NCBI RefSeq assembly: GCF_002245625.1
Contig: NZ_NOIG01000009.1
Span: 1 to 64,000 of the forward strand
Length of the DNA: 64,000 nucleotides
From: Acidovorax kalamii
GTDB taxonomy: Bacteria; Pseudomonadota; Gammaproteobacteria; Burkholderiales; Burkholderiaceae_C
Direction of reading: 5' to 3'
Shown: in pieces, positions 35,896-44,947 of the stretch
Layout: every line of letters starts with the position of its first letter
How positions within the stretch are numbered: position 1 is the stretch's first letter
Translations under genes and position numbers: made by a program
The notes under the pieces: generated by a model
Seen by the model: the letters and a program-made list of their open reading frames with translations, nothing else
Told to the model about the DNA's origin: nothing
Databases searched by the model: none

Positions 35896-36666
35896 TTACC
35901 AGCATTTCCAGGGCGCGCGGCCCGATTGCCACAGGTCTTCGAGCAGGTTTTTCTCGCGCAGTGTGTCCATGGGCTGCCAGAAGCCGGTGTGCTCAAAGGC
36001 GCGCAGCTGGTCGCTGCTGGCCAGGCGGGCCATGGGTTCCAGCTCCCAGCTGGTGGCGTCGCTGTCGATGTAGTCAATGACCTCGGGCTGCAGCACAAAA
36101 AAACCGCCGTTGATCCACCCGCCATCGCCACGCGGTTTTTCCACAAAACCGTCCACCCGGTCGCCGTCGCGCATCAGGGCGCCATAGCGGCCTGGGGGCA
36201 ACACGGCCGTTACCGTGGCCTGACGGCCGTGGGCGCGGTGGAAGGCAAACTGCGCGGTCATGTCCAGGTCGGCCACACCGTCGCCATAGGTAAAGCAGAA
36301 GGGCTCGCCTTCGGGCAGGTACTCCTGCACACGGCGCAAGCGCCCGCCGGTCATGGTGCTTTCGCCGGTGTCCACCAGCGTCACGCGCCAGGGCTCGGCG
36401 TGGCGGTGGTGCACTTCCATGCGGTTGTTGGCCATGTCAAAGGTCACGTCCGACATGTGCAGGAAGTAGTTGGCGAAGTATTCCTTGATGACGTAGCCCT
36501 TGTAGCCCAGGCAGATGATGAAGTCGTTGACGCCATGGGCGGCATACATCTTCATGATGTGCCACAGGATGGGCCGCCCCCCGATCTCGATCATGGGCTT
36601 GGGACGCAGGTGCGACTCTTCCGAGATGCGGGTGCCCAGGCCCCCCGCGAGCAGTACGGCTTTCAT
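35896..36666 (-). CDS. rfbF: Glucose-1-phosphate cytidylyltransferase
   Basis: 256 residues. It makes CDP-glucose from CTP and glucose-1-phosphate, the first step of the operon. It has the nucleotidyltransferase signature [12 protein letters not shown] followed by [19 protein letters not shown], and [13 protein letters not shown] for metal binding. ATG 36666 gives the canonical MKAVLLAGG start; an in-frame upstream start is not supported. It is the first gene of the seven-gene sugar operon, divergent from motA. Confidence 0.97.
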   Translation of the reverse strand: MKAVLLAGGLGTRISEESHLRPKPMIEIGGRPILWHIMKMYAAHGVNDFIICLGYKGYVIKEYFANYFLHMSDVTFDMANNRMEVHHRHAEPWRVTLVDTGESTMTGGRLRRVQEYLPEGEPFCFTYGDGVADLDMTAQFAFHRAHGRQATVTAVLPPGRYGALMRDGDRVDGFVEKPRGDGGWINGGFFVLQPEVIDYIDSDATSWELEPMARLASSDQLRAFEHTGFWQPMDTLREKNLLEDLWQSGRAPWKCW

Positions 36667-37052
36667 GCCCGCAGCATAGTCCAGCCCCCGTGCCGCCAAA
36701 AGGCCCTGTGGCTGCGGAAAAACGGGCCAAATGCAGCGATTGCCCCGACGGCGCGGCGCTGTGCGCGATGCGTGCAGACACCAGATTGCTACACATTAAA
36801 TAGCAACAAATCCTTTTCCATCAGGCGCATATGGCCGATTTGATGCCGAAATTGATGACATGACACACCCTCCACCCAGCGAGTGCAGCGCCAAAGCCAT
36901 TCCTCCAAGAAGCCCTGGTTTGGCCGCTCTCTTGTGGCATTTCTCGCTCAGCAATCCGATACATTTGCAGTAACCTTCGGTAAACCCGCGACTGCGGTCC
37001 TGGAACAAGCGCTGCCGTTCTTGCTCCGGTTACCGCCCAACACGTCTAAAGC
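36667..37052. promoter_or_regulatory. 386-base region between rfbF and motA
   Basis: There is no credible gene. It contains copy F of the dispersed repeat and the promoters for the divergent sugar operon and motAB-cheYZ. I looked for flhDC, which often precedes motA in betaproteobacteria, and found no open frame for it. I could not place a convincing sigma-28 or sigma-70 box for motA. Confidence 0.5.
36800..36845 (+). repeat. Dispersed repeat family 1, copy F
   Basis: It starts ATAGCAACAAATCC and ends ATGGCCGATTTGATG, preceded by TTGCTAC as a pairing arm. It is one of the more diverged copies. Confidence 0.55.
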
Positions 37053-37913
37053 ATGTTCGTCATCATCGGTTACGTCGTCTGCCTGGGCTGCATCTTCGGT
37101 GTGTACATCATGCACGGCGGGAATATCAGCGTGATCCTCAAGGCCCTGCCCTTCGAGATCGTCACCATTCTGGGTGGCGCGCTGGGCGCCTTTGTGGTGA
37201 ACAACCAGCCCAAGGTCATCAAGGCCACCCTGGCTGCGTTGCCCATGGCGCTCAAGGGGTCCAAGTACACCAAGGCCCGCTACATGGAGCTGATGGCCAT
37301 GCTCTACGACATCCTGCAGAAGGCCCGCAAGGAAGGGCTGATGGCGATCGAAAAGGATGTCGAGGCGCCCCACGAGTCCGAGATCTTCAAGAAGTACCCC
37401 ACGGTGGGCAACGACCACCATGTGATCGAGTTCACCACCGACTACCTGCGCATGATGGTGTCGGGCAACCTCAACTCGCACGAGATCGAAGCGCTGATGG
37501 ACAGCGAGATCGACACCCACCACCAGGAGGCCCACGCCCCCGTGGCAGCGCTGGCCCGGCTGGCGGGTGCCCTGCCCGCTTTTGGCATTGTGGCCGCGGT
37601 GCTGGGCGTGGTGAACACCATGGGCTCGGTGGGCCAGCCGCCCTCGGTGCTGGGCGGCATGATCGGCTCGGCGCTGGTGGGCACGTTCCTCGGGATCTTG
37701 CTGGCCTACGGTGTGGTCGAACCCCTGGGCGGTCTGGTCGAGCAAAAGACCGAAGACGCAGCCAAGGAATTGCAGTGCATCAAGTCCACCCTGCTGGCCA
37801 GCATGCAGGGCTACAACCCGGCCACCGCCATCGAATTTGGCCGCAAAGTGCTTTTCTCAGACGTCCGCCCCAGCTTCACCGAGCTGGAGGGGCATGTGAA
37901 AGGCAAGAAGTAG
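37053..37913 (+). CDS. motA: Flagellar motor stator protein MotA
   Basis: Proton-channel stator subunit of 286 residues with four transmembrane helices and a large cytoplasmic loop (about 55-170). The loop carries charged residues that meet FliG. Helix 3-4 patterns GALPAFGIVAAVLGVVNTMG and GALVGTFLGILLAYG include the two conserved prolines. It is the first gene of motAB-cheYZ. Confidence 0.97.
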   Translation: MFVIIGYVVCLGCIFGVYIMHGGNISVILKALPFEIVTILGGALGAFVVNNQPKVIKATLAALPMALKGSKYTKARYMELMAMLYDILQKARKEGLMAIEKDVEAPHESEIFKKYPTVGNDHHVIEFTTDYLRMMVSGNLNSHEIEALMDSEIDTHHQEAHAPVAALARLAGALPAFGIVAAVLGVVNTMGSVGQPPSVLGGMIGSALVGTFLGILLAYGVVEPLGGLVEQKTEDAAKELQCIKSTLLASMQGYNPATAIEFGRKVLFSDVRPSFTELEGHVKGKK

Positions 37914-37943
37914 CGCCGCCAGCGCCCCTTGGCCCGCAACACC

Positions 37944-38876
37944 ATGGCAGAAAAGAAACTCCAGCCCATCATCATCAAGCGCATCAAGAAAGGCGGTCAT
38001 GCCGTGCACGGTGGCGCCTGGAAGATTGCCTATGCCGACTTCGTGACGGCCATGATGGCGTTCTTCCTGCTGATGTGGCTGCTGGGCTCCACGGCCAAGG
38101 GCGAGTTGCAGGGGATTGCGGCGTATTTCGCGTCGCCGCTCAAAGTGGCGATGACCGGCGGCGACGGGGCGGGCAACAGCTCCAGCGTGATCCCGGGCGG
38201 CGGCAACGATCTGTCGAAGGTGCACGGGCAAGTGCGGCGTTCTGACGTGGAAGAGGCCAAGCAGCGCCGCATGAGCATCGACGCCCAGCGCGCCGAGCGC
38301 GCCAAGCAGGACCTGGACCGCATCAAGGCACTCGAAGCCAAGATCGATGCGCTCATCACCGAAAACCCGCGCCTGAACGAATACAAGTCGCAGATCCGCA
38401 TCGACATCACGCCCGACGGCCTGCAGATCCAGATCATTGACGACCAGAACCGCCCCATGTTCGACAGTGGCAGCGCGTTGGTAAAACCCTACATGCGCGA
38501 CATCCTGCGCGAAATCGGCTCCGCGCTCGGTGGCGTGGAAAACCGCATCAGCCTGGCAGGCCACACCGACGCCGTGCCCTATGGCAACAGCGAGCGTGGC
38601 TACAGCAACTGGGAGCTGTCGGCCGACCGCGCCAACGCCACGCGGCGCGAGCTGGTCTCGGCCGGCATGCCAGACGCTAAACTGGGCCGCGTGGTGGGCC
38701 TGGCGGCCAGCGACCTGCTGGAGCCAAACAACCCGCGCGCACCCGCCAACCGGCGCATCACCATCACGGTGCTGACCCGCGAGGCCGAAGAACGACTCAT
38801 GGGCAAAGGGATCCCCGAAATCACTTCCACAGAACTGCTGAATGAAAAGCGGGAAAATCCCCCCCCAAGCAGGTAA
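37944..38876 (+). CDS. motB: Flagellar motor stator protein MotB
   Basis: Stator subunit of 310 residues that anchors MotA to peptidoglycan. The single transmembrane helix has the proton-binding Asp32 in AYADFVTAMMAFFLLMWLL; a plug/linker region and an OmpA-like domain with LAGHTDAVPYGN and ELSADRANATRREL follow. The ATG at 37944 is preferred over a TTG at 37929. A run of eight C lies near the 3-prime end and encodes the final PPP. Confidence 0.97.
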   Translation: MAEKKLQPIIIKRIKKGGHAVHGGAWKIAYADFVTAMMAFFLLMWLLGSTAKGELQGIAAYFASPLKVAMTGGDGAGNSSSVIPGGGNDLSKVHGQVRRSDVEEAKQRRMSIDAQRAERAKQDLDRIKALEAKIDALITENPRLNEYKSQIRIDITPDGLQIQIIDDQNRPMFDSGSALVKPYMRDILREIGSALGGVENRISLAGHTDAVPYGNSERGYSNWELSADRANATRRELVSAGMPDAKLGRVVGLAASDLLEPNNPRAPANRRITITVLTREAEERLMGKGIPEITSTELLNEKRENPPPSR

Positions 38877-38948
38877 CAGTTACGACTTGTCACCTAACCT
38901 GCCACCCATGACAATGCCTACAGTAATTCTCGACCGAAAGGGTCCCAA

Positions 38949-39335
38949 GTGACCACAGCCCTTCGTTTTCTGATCGTTGACGACTTCTCCACCATGCGAC
39001 GCATCGTGCGCAACCTGCTCAAGGAAAGCGGGTTCTCCGATGCCGACGAGGCGGAAGATGGCGTGGCAGCCCTCAACAAGCTGCGCAACAGCAAGTTCGA
39101 CTTCGTGGTGACCGACATCAACATGCCCAACATGAACGGGTTCCAGTTGCTGGCCGAGATCAAGAAGGACGACAAGCTCAAACACCTGCCGGTGCTGATG
39201 GTGACCGCCGAGGCCCGCAAGGAAGACATCGTTGCCGCCGCCCAGGGCGGCGCTGCAGGCTACATCGTCAAACCCTTCACCAAGGCAACTCTCGAAGAGA
39301 AGGTGACCTTGATTCTGAAGAAGATGGGGTTATGA
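38949..39335 (+). CDS. cheY: Chemotaxis response regulator CheY (second, enteric type)
   Basis: 128-residue receiver domain with D11-D12, phospho-acceptor D56 ([16 protein letters not shown]), threonine in LMVTAEA and the lysine in IVKPF. It closely follows the enteric CheY pattern and is probably the regulator that binds FliM. It starts at GTG 38949, after 72 bases of spacer behind motB, and is paired with the CheZ gene four bases downstream. Confidence 0.96.
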   Translation: MTTALRFLIVDDFSTMRRIVRNLLKESGFSDADEAEDGVAALNKLRNSKFDFVVTDINMPNMNGFQLLAEIKKDDKLKHLPVLMVTAEARKEDIVAAAQGGAAGYIVKPFTKATLEEKVTLILKKMGL

Positions 39336-39339
39336 GACC

Positions 39340-39957
39340 ATGGACGCCACACCGGACAACAGCCAGCCGGCCGACGTACACCACAAGATCGGCCAACTGA
39401 CCCGCCAGCTGCACGACTCGCTGAACGAACTGGGCTACGCCGACAAGTTGCGGGGATCGATGGGCGAGCTGCCCGACGCCCAGAGCCGCCTGTCCTACAT
39501 CGCCCGCCTGACCGGCGAAGCGGCCGAGAAGGTGCTGGGCCGTGTGGAACAGGCCAAGGCGCAGCACGACTACATTGCGGCCGAGACGCGCCGGGTGGTC
39601 AGTTCGCTGGTGGCCGACCCGGTGGCCGCCGTGGCCAAGGGCGAGATCTTCAACTTCCTGACCGATGTGGAGCGCGTGACCAAGGAGGCCGACGCGCACC
39701 TCACCGAGATCATGATGGCGCAGGACTTCCACGACCTCACCGGCCAGGTGATTGCGCGGGTGGTAAACCTCGCGGCCACCATCGAAGAGCAACTGGTGCA
39801 GCTGCTCATCCAGACCGCACCACCCAACGCCCATGTACCAGCGGTTGAAGCCAAGCCCGCCCACCTGCAAGGCCCGGTGGTGGACCCCGAGAACACGCCC
39901 GACGTGGTCACCGACCAGTCCCAGGTGGACGACCTGCTGGCCAGCCTAGGGTTCTGA
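39340..39957 (+). CDS. cheZ: Chemotaxis phosphatase CheZ
   Basis: Dephosphorylates CheY-P. The 205-residue helical protein has the catalytic segment MMAQDFHDLTGQVIARV with D132 and Q136, and ends VDDLLASLGF, the C-terminal CheY-binding peptide of the family. It starts four bases after cheY. Confidence 0.97.
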   Translation: MDATPDNSQPADVHHKIGQLTRQLHDSLNELGYADKLRGSMGELPDAQSRLSYIARLTGEAAEKVLGRVEQAKAQHDYIAAETRRVVSSLVADPVAAVAKGEIFNFLTDVERVTKEADAHLTEIMMAQDFHDLTGQVIARVVNLAATIEEQLVQLLIQTAPPNAHVPAVEAKPAHLQGPVVDPENTPDVVTDQSQVDDLLASLGF

Positions 39958-39991
39958 CCGCCTGCGGGCTTTTGGCCCAGCCTTCACGGTC

Positions 39992-40033
39992 AAAATGGCT
40001 GCTTGCGCGCACCCACCAAGCGCTTTCAGCTAT
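39992..40033 (-). repeat. Dispersed repeat family 1, copy G
   Basis: On the minus strand it starts ATAGCTGAAAGCGCTTGG and ends GCAAGCAGCCATTTT. It is between cheZ and flhB and is one of the best-preserved copies. Confidence 0.78.
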
Positions 40034-40119
40034 CATTTTTGAGAAAACCCTCCCTGCTTGAGCACCCCGCTGCGGGTGTCCGTGCGCCGCTGAAAACGCT
40101 GGTGGCAGCAGGGAAAAGA

Positions 40120-40140
40120 GGGGGCCGCAGCCCCCTTATC
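40120..40140 (+). terminator. Hairpin before flhB
   Basis: GGGGGC (40120-40125) and GCCCCC (40130-40135) form a 6-bp stem with loop CGCA, followed by TTATC. It could end the motAB-cheYZ message about 160 bases after cheZ. Confidence 0.5.
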
Positions 40141-40200
40141 CAGCTTTAGATTTCCGGGTCGCTCACGACAATGGCATGACACCAGCGCCGTCATGCCACC

Positions 40201-41355
40201 ATGGAATCCAGCCAAGAAAAAAGCCTCCCCGCGTCAGAGCGCAAGCTGCAGAAAGCGCGCGAAGACGGCCAAGGGGCACGCTCGCGCGACCTGTCGCACC
40301 TGGCCATCCTGGGGGCGGGTGCGGCCTGCATGCTCCTGCTGACACCCCAGCTCATGGACCACCTGCAAAAGGCCATGAGCCAGCAACTGGCCTTTGACTC
40401 CGCCACCGTCATGGCGCCGGGCACCATGCTCCAACGCCTGCAGAGCATGGTGGTGGTGGGCGCGGCGGCCAGCGTGGCGTTTGCACTGCTCACCAGTGCT
40501 GCCGCACTCCTCAGCGCCATTGGCGCGGGCGGCTGGATCCTCAGCACCAAACCCATCGCCCCCCAGTTCAACCGACTGAACCCCATCTCGGGCCTGGCCA
40601 ACCTGTTCTCCAAGCAGCAGATGGCCAACGTGGCCAAGATGGTGCTCATGAGCGCGATCCTGACCTGGGTGGCCTGGAGGTTCATCGGCAACAGCATCGA
40701 GGCCGTGGCCATGCTGGTGTTGCAACCCTCGCCCCTGGCCCTGCGGCAGGTGGCCGACTGGCTGACCTCGGGCATGAGCCTCCTGCTGCTGGTCGTGTTC
40801 CTGGCCGCGCTGGTGGACGTGCCCCTGCAGGCGTTCTTCTTCAAGGACCGCCTGAAGATGTCGCACGAAGAGGTCAAGCAGGAACACAAGGAATCGGATG
40901 GCAACCCCCACACCAAGGGCCGCATCCGCCAGAAGCAGCGCGAGATTGCCGACCGCGCCAGCGTGGCCGCCGTGCCCAAGGCCGACTTCGTGGTCATGAA
41001 CCCCACCCACTATGCGGTGGCGCTCAAGTACGACGACAAGACCATGAGCGCCCCCCAGGTCATCTCGCGCGGCACCGACCTCATCGCCATGAAGATCCGC
41101 GACGTGGCCCGGGAGCACAACGTGCCCGTGCTGCAGTCACCCATGCTGGCCCGCGCGCTCTATGCCCACGCCGAGCTGGACCAGGCCATCCCCGCCACGC
41201 TCTACACCGCCGTGGCACAGGTGCTGGCCTATGTGTACCGCCTCAAGGCCGCGCTGCGCGGCGAAGGCCGCATGCCCGACAGCCTGGTGGAGCCCTATGT
41301 GCCGCCTGAGCTCGATCCGCTGAACCGCACTTCCGTGCAAGGTGCTGCCGTATGA
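40201..41355 (+). CDS. flhB: Flagellar export protein FlhB
   Basis: Substrate-specificity switch of the export apparatus. The 384-residue protein has a cytoplasmic start with KTEKPS-like KLQKAREDGQGARS, four membrane helices (about 30-210) and a cytoplasmic domain with the self-cleavage motif NPTH at residues 267-270. The C-terminal extension is about 15 residues longer than in enteric FlhB. It overlaps flhA by four bases (ATGA). Confidence 0.97.
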   Translation: MESSQEKSLPASERKLQKAREDGQGARSRDLSHLAILGAGAACMLLLTPQLMDHLQKAMSQQLAFDSATVMAPGTMLQRLQSMVVVGAAASVAFALLTSAAALLSAIGAGGWILSTKPIAPQFNRLNPISGLANLFSKQQMANVAKMVLMSAILTWVAWRFIGNSIEAVAMLVLQPSPLALRQVADWLTSGMSLLLLVVFLAALVDVPLQAFFFKDRLKMSHEEVKQEHKESDGNPHTKGRIRQKQREIADRASVAAVPKADFVVMNPTHYAVALKYDDKTMSAPQVISRGTDLIAMKIRDVAREHNVPVLQSPMLARALYAHAELDQAIPATLYTAVAQVLAYVYRLKAALRGEGRMPDSLVEPYVPPELDPLNRTSVQGAAV

Positions 41356-43433
41356 ACACCTCCGTAAAGTCTTTGCAGCAATGGGCGGGCTCCAATGCCG
41401 GCGCCCTCCAGGGGCTGTCGGCCCCGTTGCTGGTGGTGGCCATCCTGGCGCTCATGGTGCTGCCCATCCCGCCCTGGATGCTGGACGCGTTCTTCACGCT
41501 CAACATCGCGGTGGCGCTGATGGTGATGATGGTCGCGGCCTACATGCTGCGCCCGCTGGATTTCGCCGCGTTTCCTTCGGTGCTGCTGCTCACCACGCTG
41601 ATGCGCCTGTCGCTGAACGTGGCTTCGACCCGTGTGGTGCTGCTGGAGGGCCACACCGGCCCGGGCGCCGCCGGTGCAGTGATCGAGGCCTTCGGCCACT
41701 TCCTGATCGGCGGCAACTTTGCCGTGGGCCTGATCGTGTTCGCCATCCTGGTGGTGATCAACTTTGTGGTGATCACCAAGGGCGCCGAGCGCATTGCCGA
41801 GGTGTCGGCGCGCTTCACCCTGGACGCCATGCCCGGCAAGCAGATGGCCGTGGACGCCGACCTGAACGCAGGCCTGATCGATGAAAAAGAAGCCAAACGC
41901 CGCCGCGCCGAGGTGGCGGAAGAAGCCAACTTCTTCGGCTCAATGGACGGTGCCTCCAAGTTCGTGCGCGGCGATGCCATCGCGGGCATCCTGATCCTGC
42001 TGATCAACATCGTGGGTGGCTTTGCCATCGGCATGCTGCAGCACGGCCTGTCGGCGGGCAAGGCGGCCGACAGCTACATCCTGCTGGCCGTGGGCGATGC
42101 GCTGGTGGCACAGATTCCCGGCCTGCTGATCTCGGTGGCGGCAGCCATGGTGATCTCGCGCGTGGGCAAGGACCACGACATGGGCCGCCAGATCGTGCAG
42201 CAGCTGTTCATGTCGCCCCGCGTGCTGGGCGTCACGGCGGGCATCCTGGTGCTGCTGGGCCTGATCCCCGGCATGCCTCACGTGGTGTTCCTGACCATGG
42301 GCGGCCTGCTGGGCTACGGCGCCTGGCTGCTGCACGAACGCCAGAAGGTACCGCCGGAAGTCGAAGCGCCCCCGGCCCCCGTGGGCGACGGCGAAGCCAC
42401 CTGGGATGACCTGCAGCCCGTGGACCTGCTGGGCCTGGAGCTGGGCTACCGCCTCATCAGCCTGGTGGACAAGAGCCGCCAGGGCGACCTGCTGACCCGC
42501 ATCAAGGGCGTGCGCCGCAAATTTGCACAGGAGGTGGGCTTCCTGCCCCCCGCCGTGCATGTGCGCGACAACCTCGAACTCAAGCCCAGCGGCTACCGCA
42601 TCACGCTGCGCGGTGTGGTGGTGGGCGAAGGCGAGGCCTTCCCCGGCATGTTCCTGGCCATCAACCCCGGCGGCATCACCACGCCGCTGATCGGCACACC
42701 CACCACCGACCCTGCATTTGGCCTGCCAGCACACTGGATCGACGACCGGCAGAAGGAAGCCGCACAAATGGCGGGTTTTACGGTCGTTGATTCCGAAACC
42801 GTGATGGCCACCCATTTGTCACACTTGATGCAAGTGCAGGCCGCCAAGCTCCTCAGTCGCACGGAAACGCAGCAACTGGTGGAACACGTGGCCAAGCTGG
42901 CTCCCAAGCTCATCGAAGAAGTGGTCCCGAAAATGGTCTCCATCGCAACGTTCCAGAAGGTCCTCCAGCTGCTGCTGGAAGAGTCTGTGCACATCCGAGA
43001 TATCCGCACCATCATCGAGACGCTGGCCGAGCATGCCGGTGCGGTCTCCGACCCGGTCGAGCTGGCCCGCCGCGTGCGCATTGCGCTCTCGCCCGCCATC
43101 GTTCAGCAGATCTACGGCCCCACGCGCGAACTCAACGTCATTGCCATCGAACCCGGCCTGGAGCGCCTTCTGGTGCAGGCCCTGGGCAACACGGCAGGCC
43201 CTGCGCTCGACCCCGGTGTGGCCGACATCCTCACGCAGAAGGCCGCCGAGGTGGCCCTCAAGCAGGAAGAGATGGGCTTGCCCGCCTGTCTGCTGGTTCC
43301 CGACCAGATCCGCAACGCCATCTCCCGCCTGGTGCGCCGCGTCGCACCCCGCCTGCAGGTGCTTGCGCACAGTGAAATCCCAGAGACCCACACCATCCGT
43401 ATTGGGCCGATCCTTAAAGGTGCATCAGCATGA
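41352..43433 (+). CDS. flhA: Flagellar export gate protein FlhA
   Basis: Largest export-gate component, 693 residues. The N-terminal half has about eight membrane helices with the FHIPEP-family loop (LRPLDFAAFPSVLLLTTLMR, TRVVLLEGHTGPGAAG) and MDGASKFVRGDAIAG. The C-terminal cytosolic half forms the nonameric ring. Start and stop overlap flhB and flhF by four bases each. Confidence 0.98.
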   Translation: MNTSVKSLQQWAGSNAGALQGLSAPLLVVAILALMVLPIPPWMLDAFFTLNIAVALMVMMVAAYMLRPLDFAAFPSVLLLTTLMRLSLNVASTRVVLLEGHTGPGAAGAVIEAFGHFLIGGNFAVGLIVFAILVVINFVVITKGAERIAEVSARFTLDAMPGKQMAVDADLNAGLIDEKEAKRRRAEVAEEANFFGSMDGASKFVRGDAIAGILILLINIVGGFAIGMLQHGLSAGKAADSYILLAVGDALVAQIPGLLISVAAAMVISRVGKDHDMGRQIVQQLFMSPRVLGVTAGILVLLGLIPGMPHVVFLTMGGLLGYGAWLLHERQKVPPEVEAPPAPVGDGEATWDDLQPVDLLGLELGYRLISLVDKSRQGDLLTRIKGVRRKFAQEVGFLPPAVHVRDNLELKPSGYRITLRGVVVGEGEAFPGMFLAINPGGITTPLIGTPTTDPAFGLPAHWIDDRQKEAAQMAGFTVVDSETVMATHLSHLMQVQAAKLLSRTETQQLVEHVAKLAPKLIEEVVPKMVSIATFQKVLQLLLEESVHIRDIRTIIETLAEHAGAVSDPVELARRVRIALSPAIVQQIYGPTRELNVIAIEPGLERLLVQALGNTAGPALDPGVADILTQKAAEVALKQEEMGLPACLLVPDQIRNAISRLVRRVAPRLQVLAHSEIPETHTIRIGPILKGASA

Positions 43434-44947
43434 ACATCAAACGCTTTACCGCCCCCACCTCCCGGGAGGCTCTGGCCAAGGCGCGCATGGCCTTTGGCGA
43501 CGGCACACTGATCCTGTCCAACCGCCCGACCGCCAACGGCGTCGAAGTGGTGGCGACGGCCGAAGACACGCTGTCGGCGCTGGACGGCGGTGGTGCAGGC
43601 AACACCTCCAGCGCACCGCTGCTGGCACCCAGCGCCCCACGCAGCAGCACGCAGCCCGCCCGCTCCAGCCTGGCGAGCCAGGCGGCGGCAGGCCTGGGCC
43701 GCAACCCGGTGGAGGAAGACACCGAACAGCTGGCGATGAGCACGCTGTCCTTCCAGGACTATGTGCGCGAGCGCATGCTGCGCCGCCGCCACGAGGCCCT
43801 GCACGGCGCGGCGGAAGCCCCGACGCTGTCGGAGCGCAGCCGCGACCAGGAACCTGAACGGGAGCGCGAACGCATGCCCGCCCCGGCCGTGGCCGTGGCG
43901 CGCCACAACCCGCTGCGCACCATCCCCATGGACATCCCGCCCGAGCCCCCGCGCCGTCGGCAGGAAGCGGCCAGCGCCCACCTGATTCAGTCGAACAACC
44001 AGCAAAGCCTGATGAACGAGCTGCACTCCATGAAGGAGCTGATCGAGGACCGCTTCAACACGTTGGCCTGGCTGGGCCAGGCGCGCCAGAACCCGATCCA
44101 GTCCAACCTGATGCTCAAGATGATCCGCGCGGGCTACTCGCCCTCGCTGGCCCGTGCTGTACTCGAACGCATGCCCGAGGATCTGTCGGCGGGCGAATCG
44201 GTGCGCTGGTTGATGGAAGTGCTGGAACGCAACCTCAAGACCGACCAGGCCGAGCCCCCGCTGTACGAACAAGGCGGCATCTTTGCCATGGTGGGCTCCA
44301 CCGGCGTCGGCAAGACCACCACCACGGCCAAGCTGGCCGCCATGTGCGCGCGCATCCACGGCCCCGGCAGCGTGGGCCTGATCACACTCGACACCTACCG
44401 CGTAGGTGCCCATGAACAGCTGCGCACCTACGGCCGCATGCTGGGCATCGTGGCCCACCTGGCGCACGACCGCGCCGCACTGCAGGACCTGCTGGGCCTG
44501 CTCAGCGGCAAGAAAATGGTCCTGATCGACACCACCGGCGTGGCCCCCCGCGACCCGCGCAAGCGCGACATGCTGGACGTGCTGGACCTGCCCCACGTGA
44601 ACCGCCTCTTGGTGCTCAACGCGGGCTGCCATGGCGACACGCTGGACGACGTGCTCACCGCGTTCAAGACCGACGGCTCGCAGCAGGCCATCCTGTCCAA
44701 GGTGGACGAGGCCGTGAAGCTCGGCCCCGCGATCGATGCGCTGATCCGCCACCAGATGGTGCTGCGCGGCGTGACCAACGGCCAGCGTGTGCCCGAGGAC
44801 TGGGAGCGTGCCAATGCGCACCAGCTCATCAGCACGTCGATGCGCGCCCCTGCCAAGTCGGCGTTCGACCCCAAGGCCACCGACCTGAATTTCTTCTTCT
44901 CGCACTCCCCCGACACCATCACCGAAGGGGGGCTGGTCGATGCTTGA
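43430..44947 (+). CDS. flhF: Flagellar SRP-like GTPase FlhF
   Basis: SRP-family GTPase of 505 residues that sets flagellar position, usually at the pole. An N-terminal basic B domain (MNIKRFTAPTSREALAKARM) and a variable Ala/Pro-rich linker precede the NG domain, with P-loop GSTGVGKT at 289-296, LDTYRVGAHEQL, DTTGVAPRD (the G3 position) and a late effector region. It overlaps flhA by four and the next gene by eight bases. Confidence 0.96.
   Translation: MNIKRFTAPTSREALAKARMAFGDGTLILSNRPTANGVEVVATAEDTLSALDGGGAGNTSSAPLLAPSAPRSSTQPARSSLASQAAAGLGRNPVEEDTEQLAMSTLSFQDYVRERMLRRRHEALHGAAEAPTLSERSRDQEPERERERMPAPAVAVARHNPLRTIPMDIPPEPPRRRQEAASAHLIQSNNQQSLMNELHSMKELIEDRFNTLAWLGQARQNPIQSNLMLKMIRAGYSPSLARAVLERMPEDLSAGESVRWLMEVLERNLKTDQAEPPLYEQGGIFAMVGSTGVGKTTTTAKLAAMCARIHGPGSVGLITLDTYRVGAHEQLRTYGRMLGIVAHLAHDRAALQDLLGLLSGKKMVLIDTTGVAPRDPRKRDMLDVLDLPHVNRLLVLNAGCHGDTLDDVLTAFKTDGSQQAILSKVDEAVKLGPAIDALIRHQMVLRGVTNGQRVPEDWERANAHQLISTSMRAPAKSAFDPKATDLNFFFSHSPDTITEGGLVDA

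Noticed and set aside
36970..36984. A possible dyad GTAACC-TTC-GGTAAAC upstream of motA, and TAAACCCG as a sigma-28 -35 box
   Set aside because: The dyad is imperfect, and the -10 position 11 bases after TAAACCCG reads CTGGAACA, which does not match.
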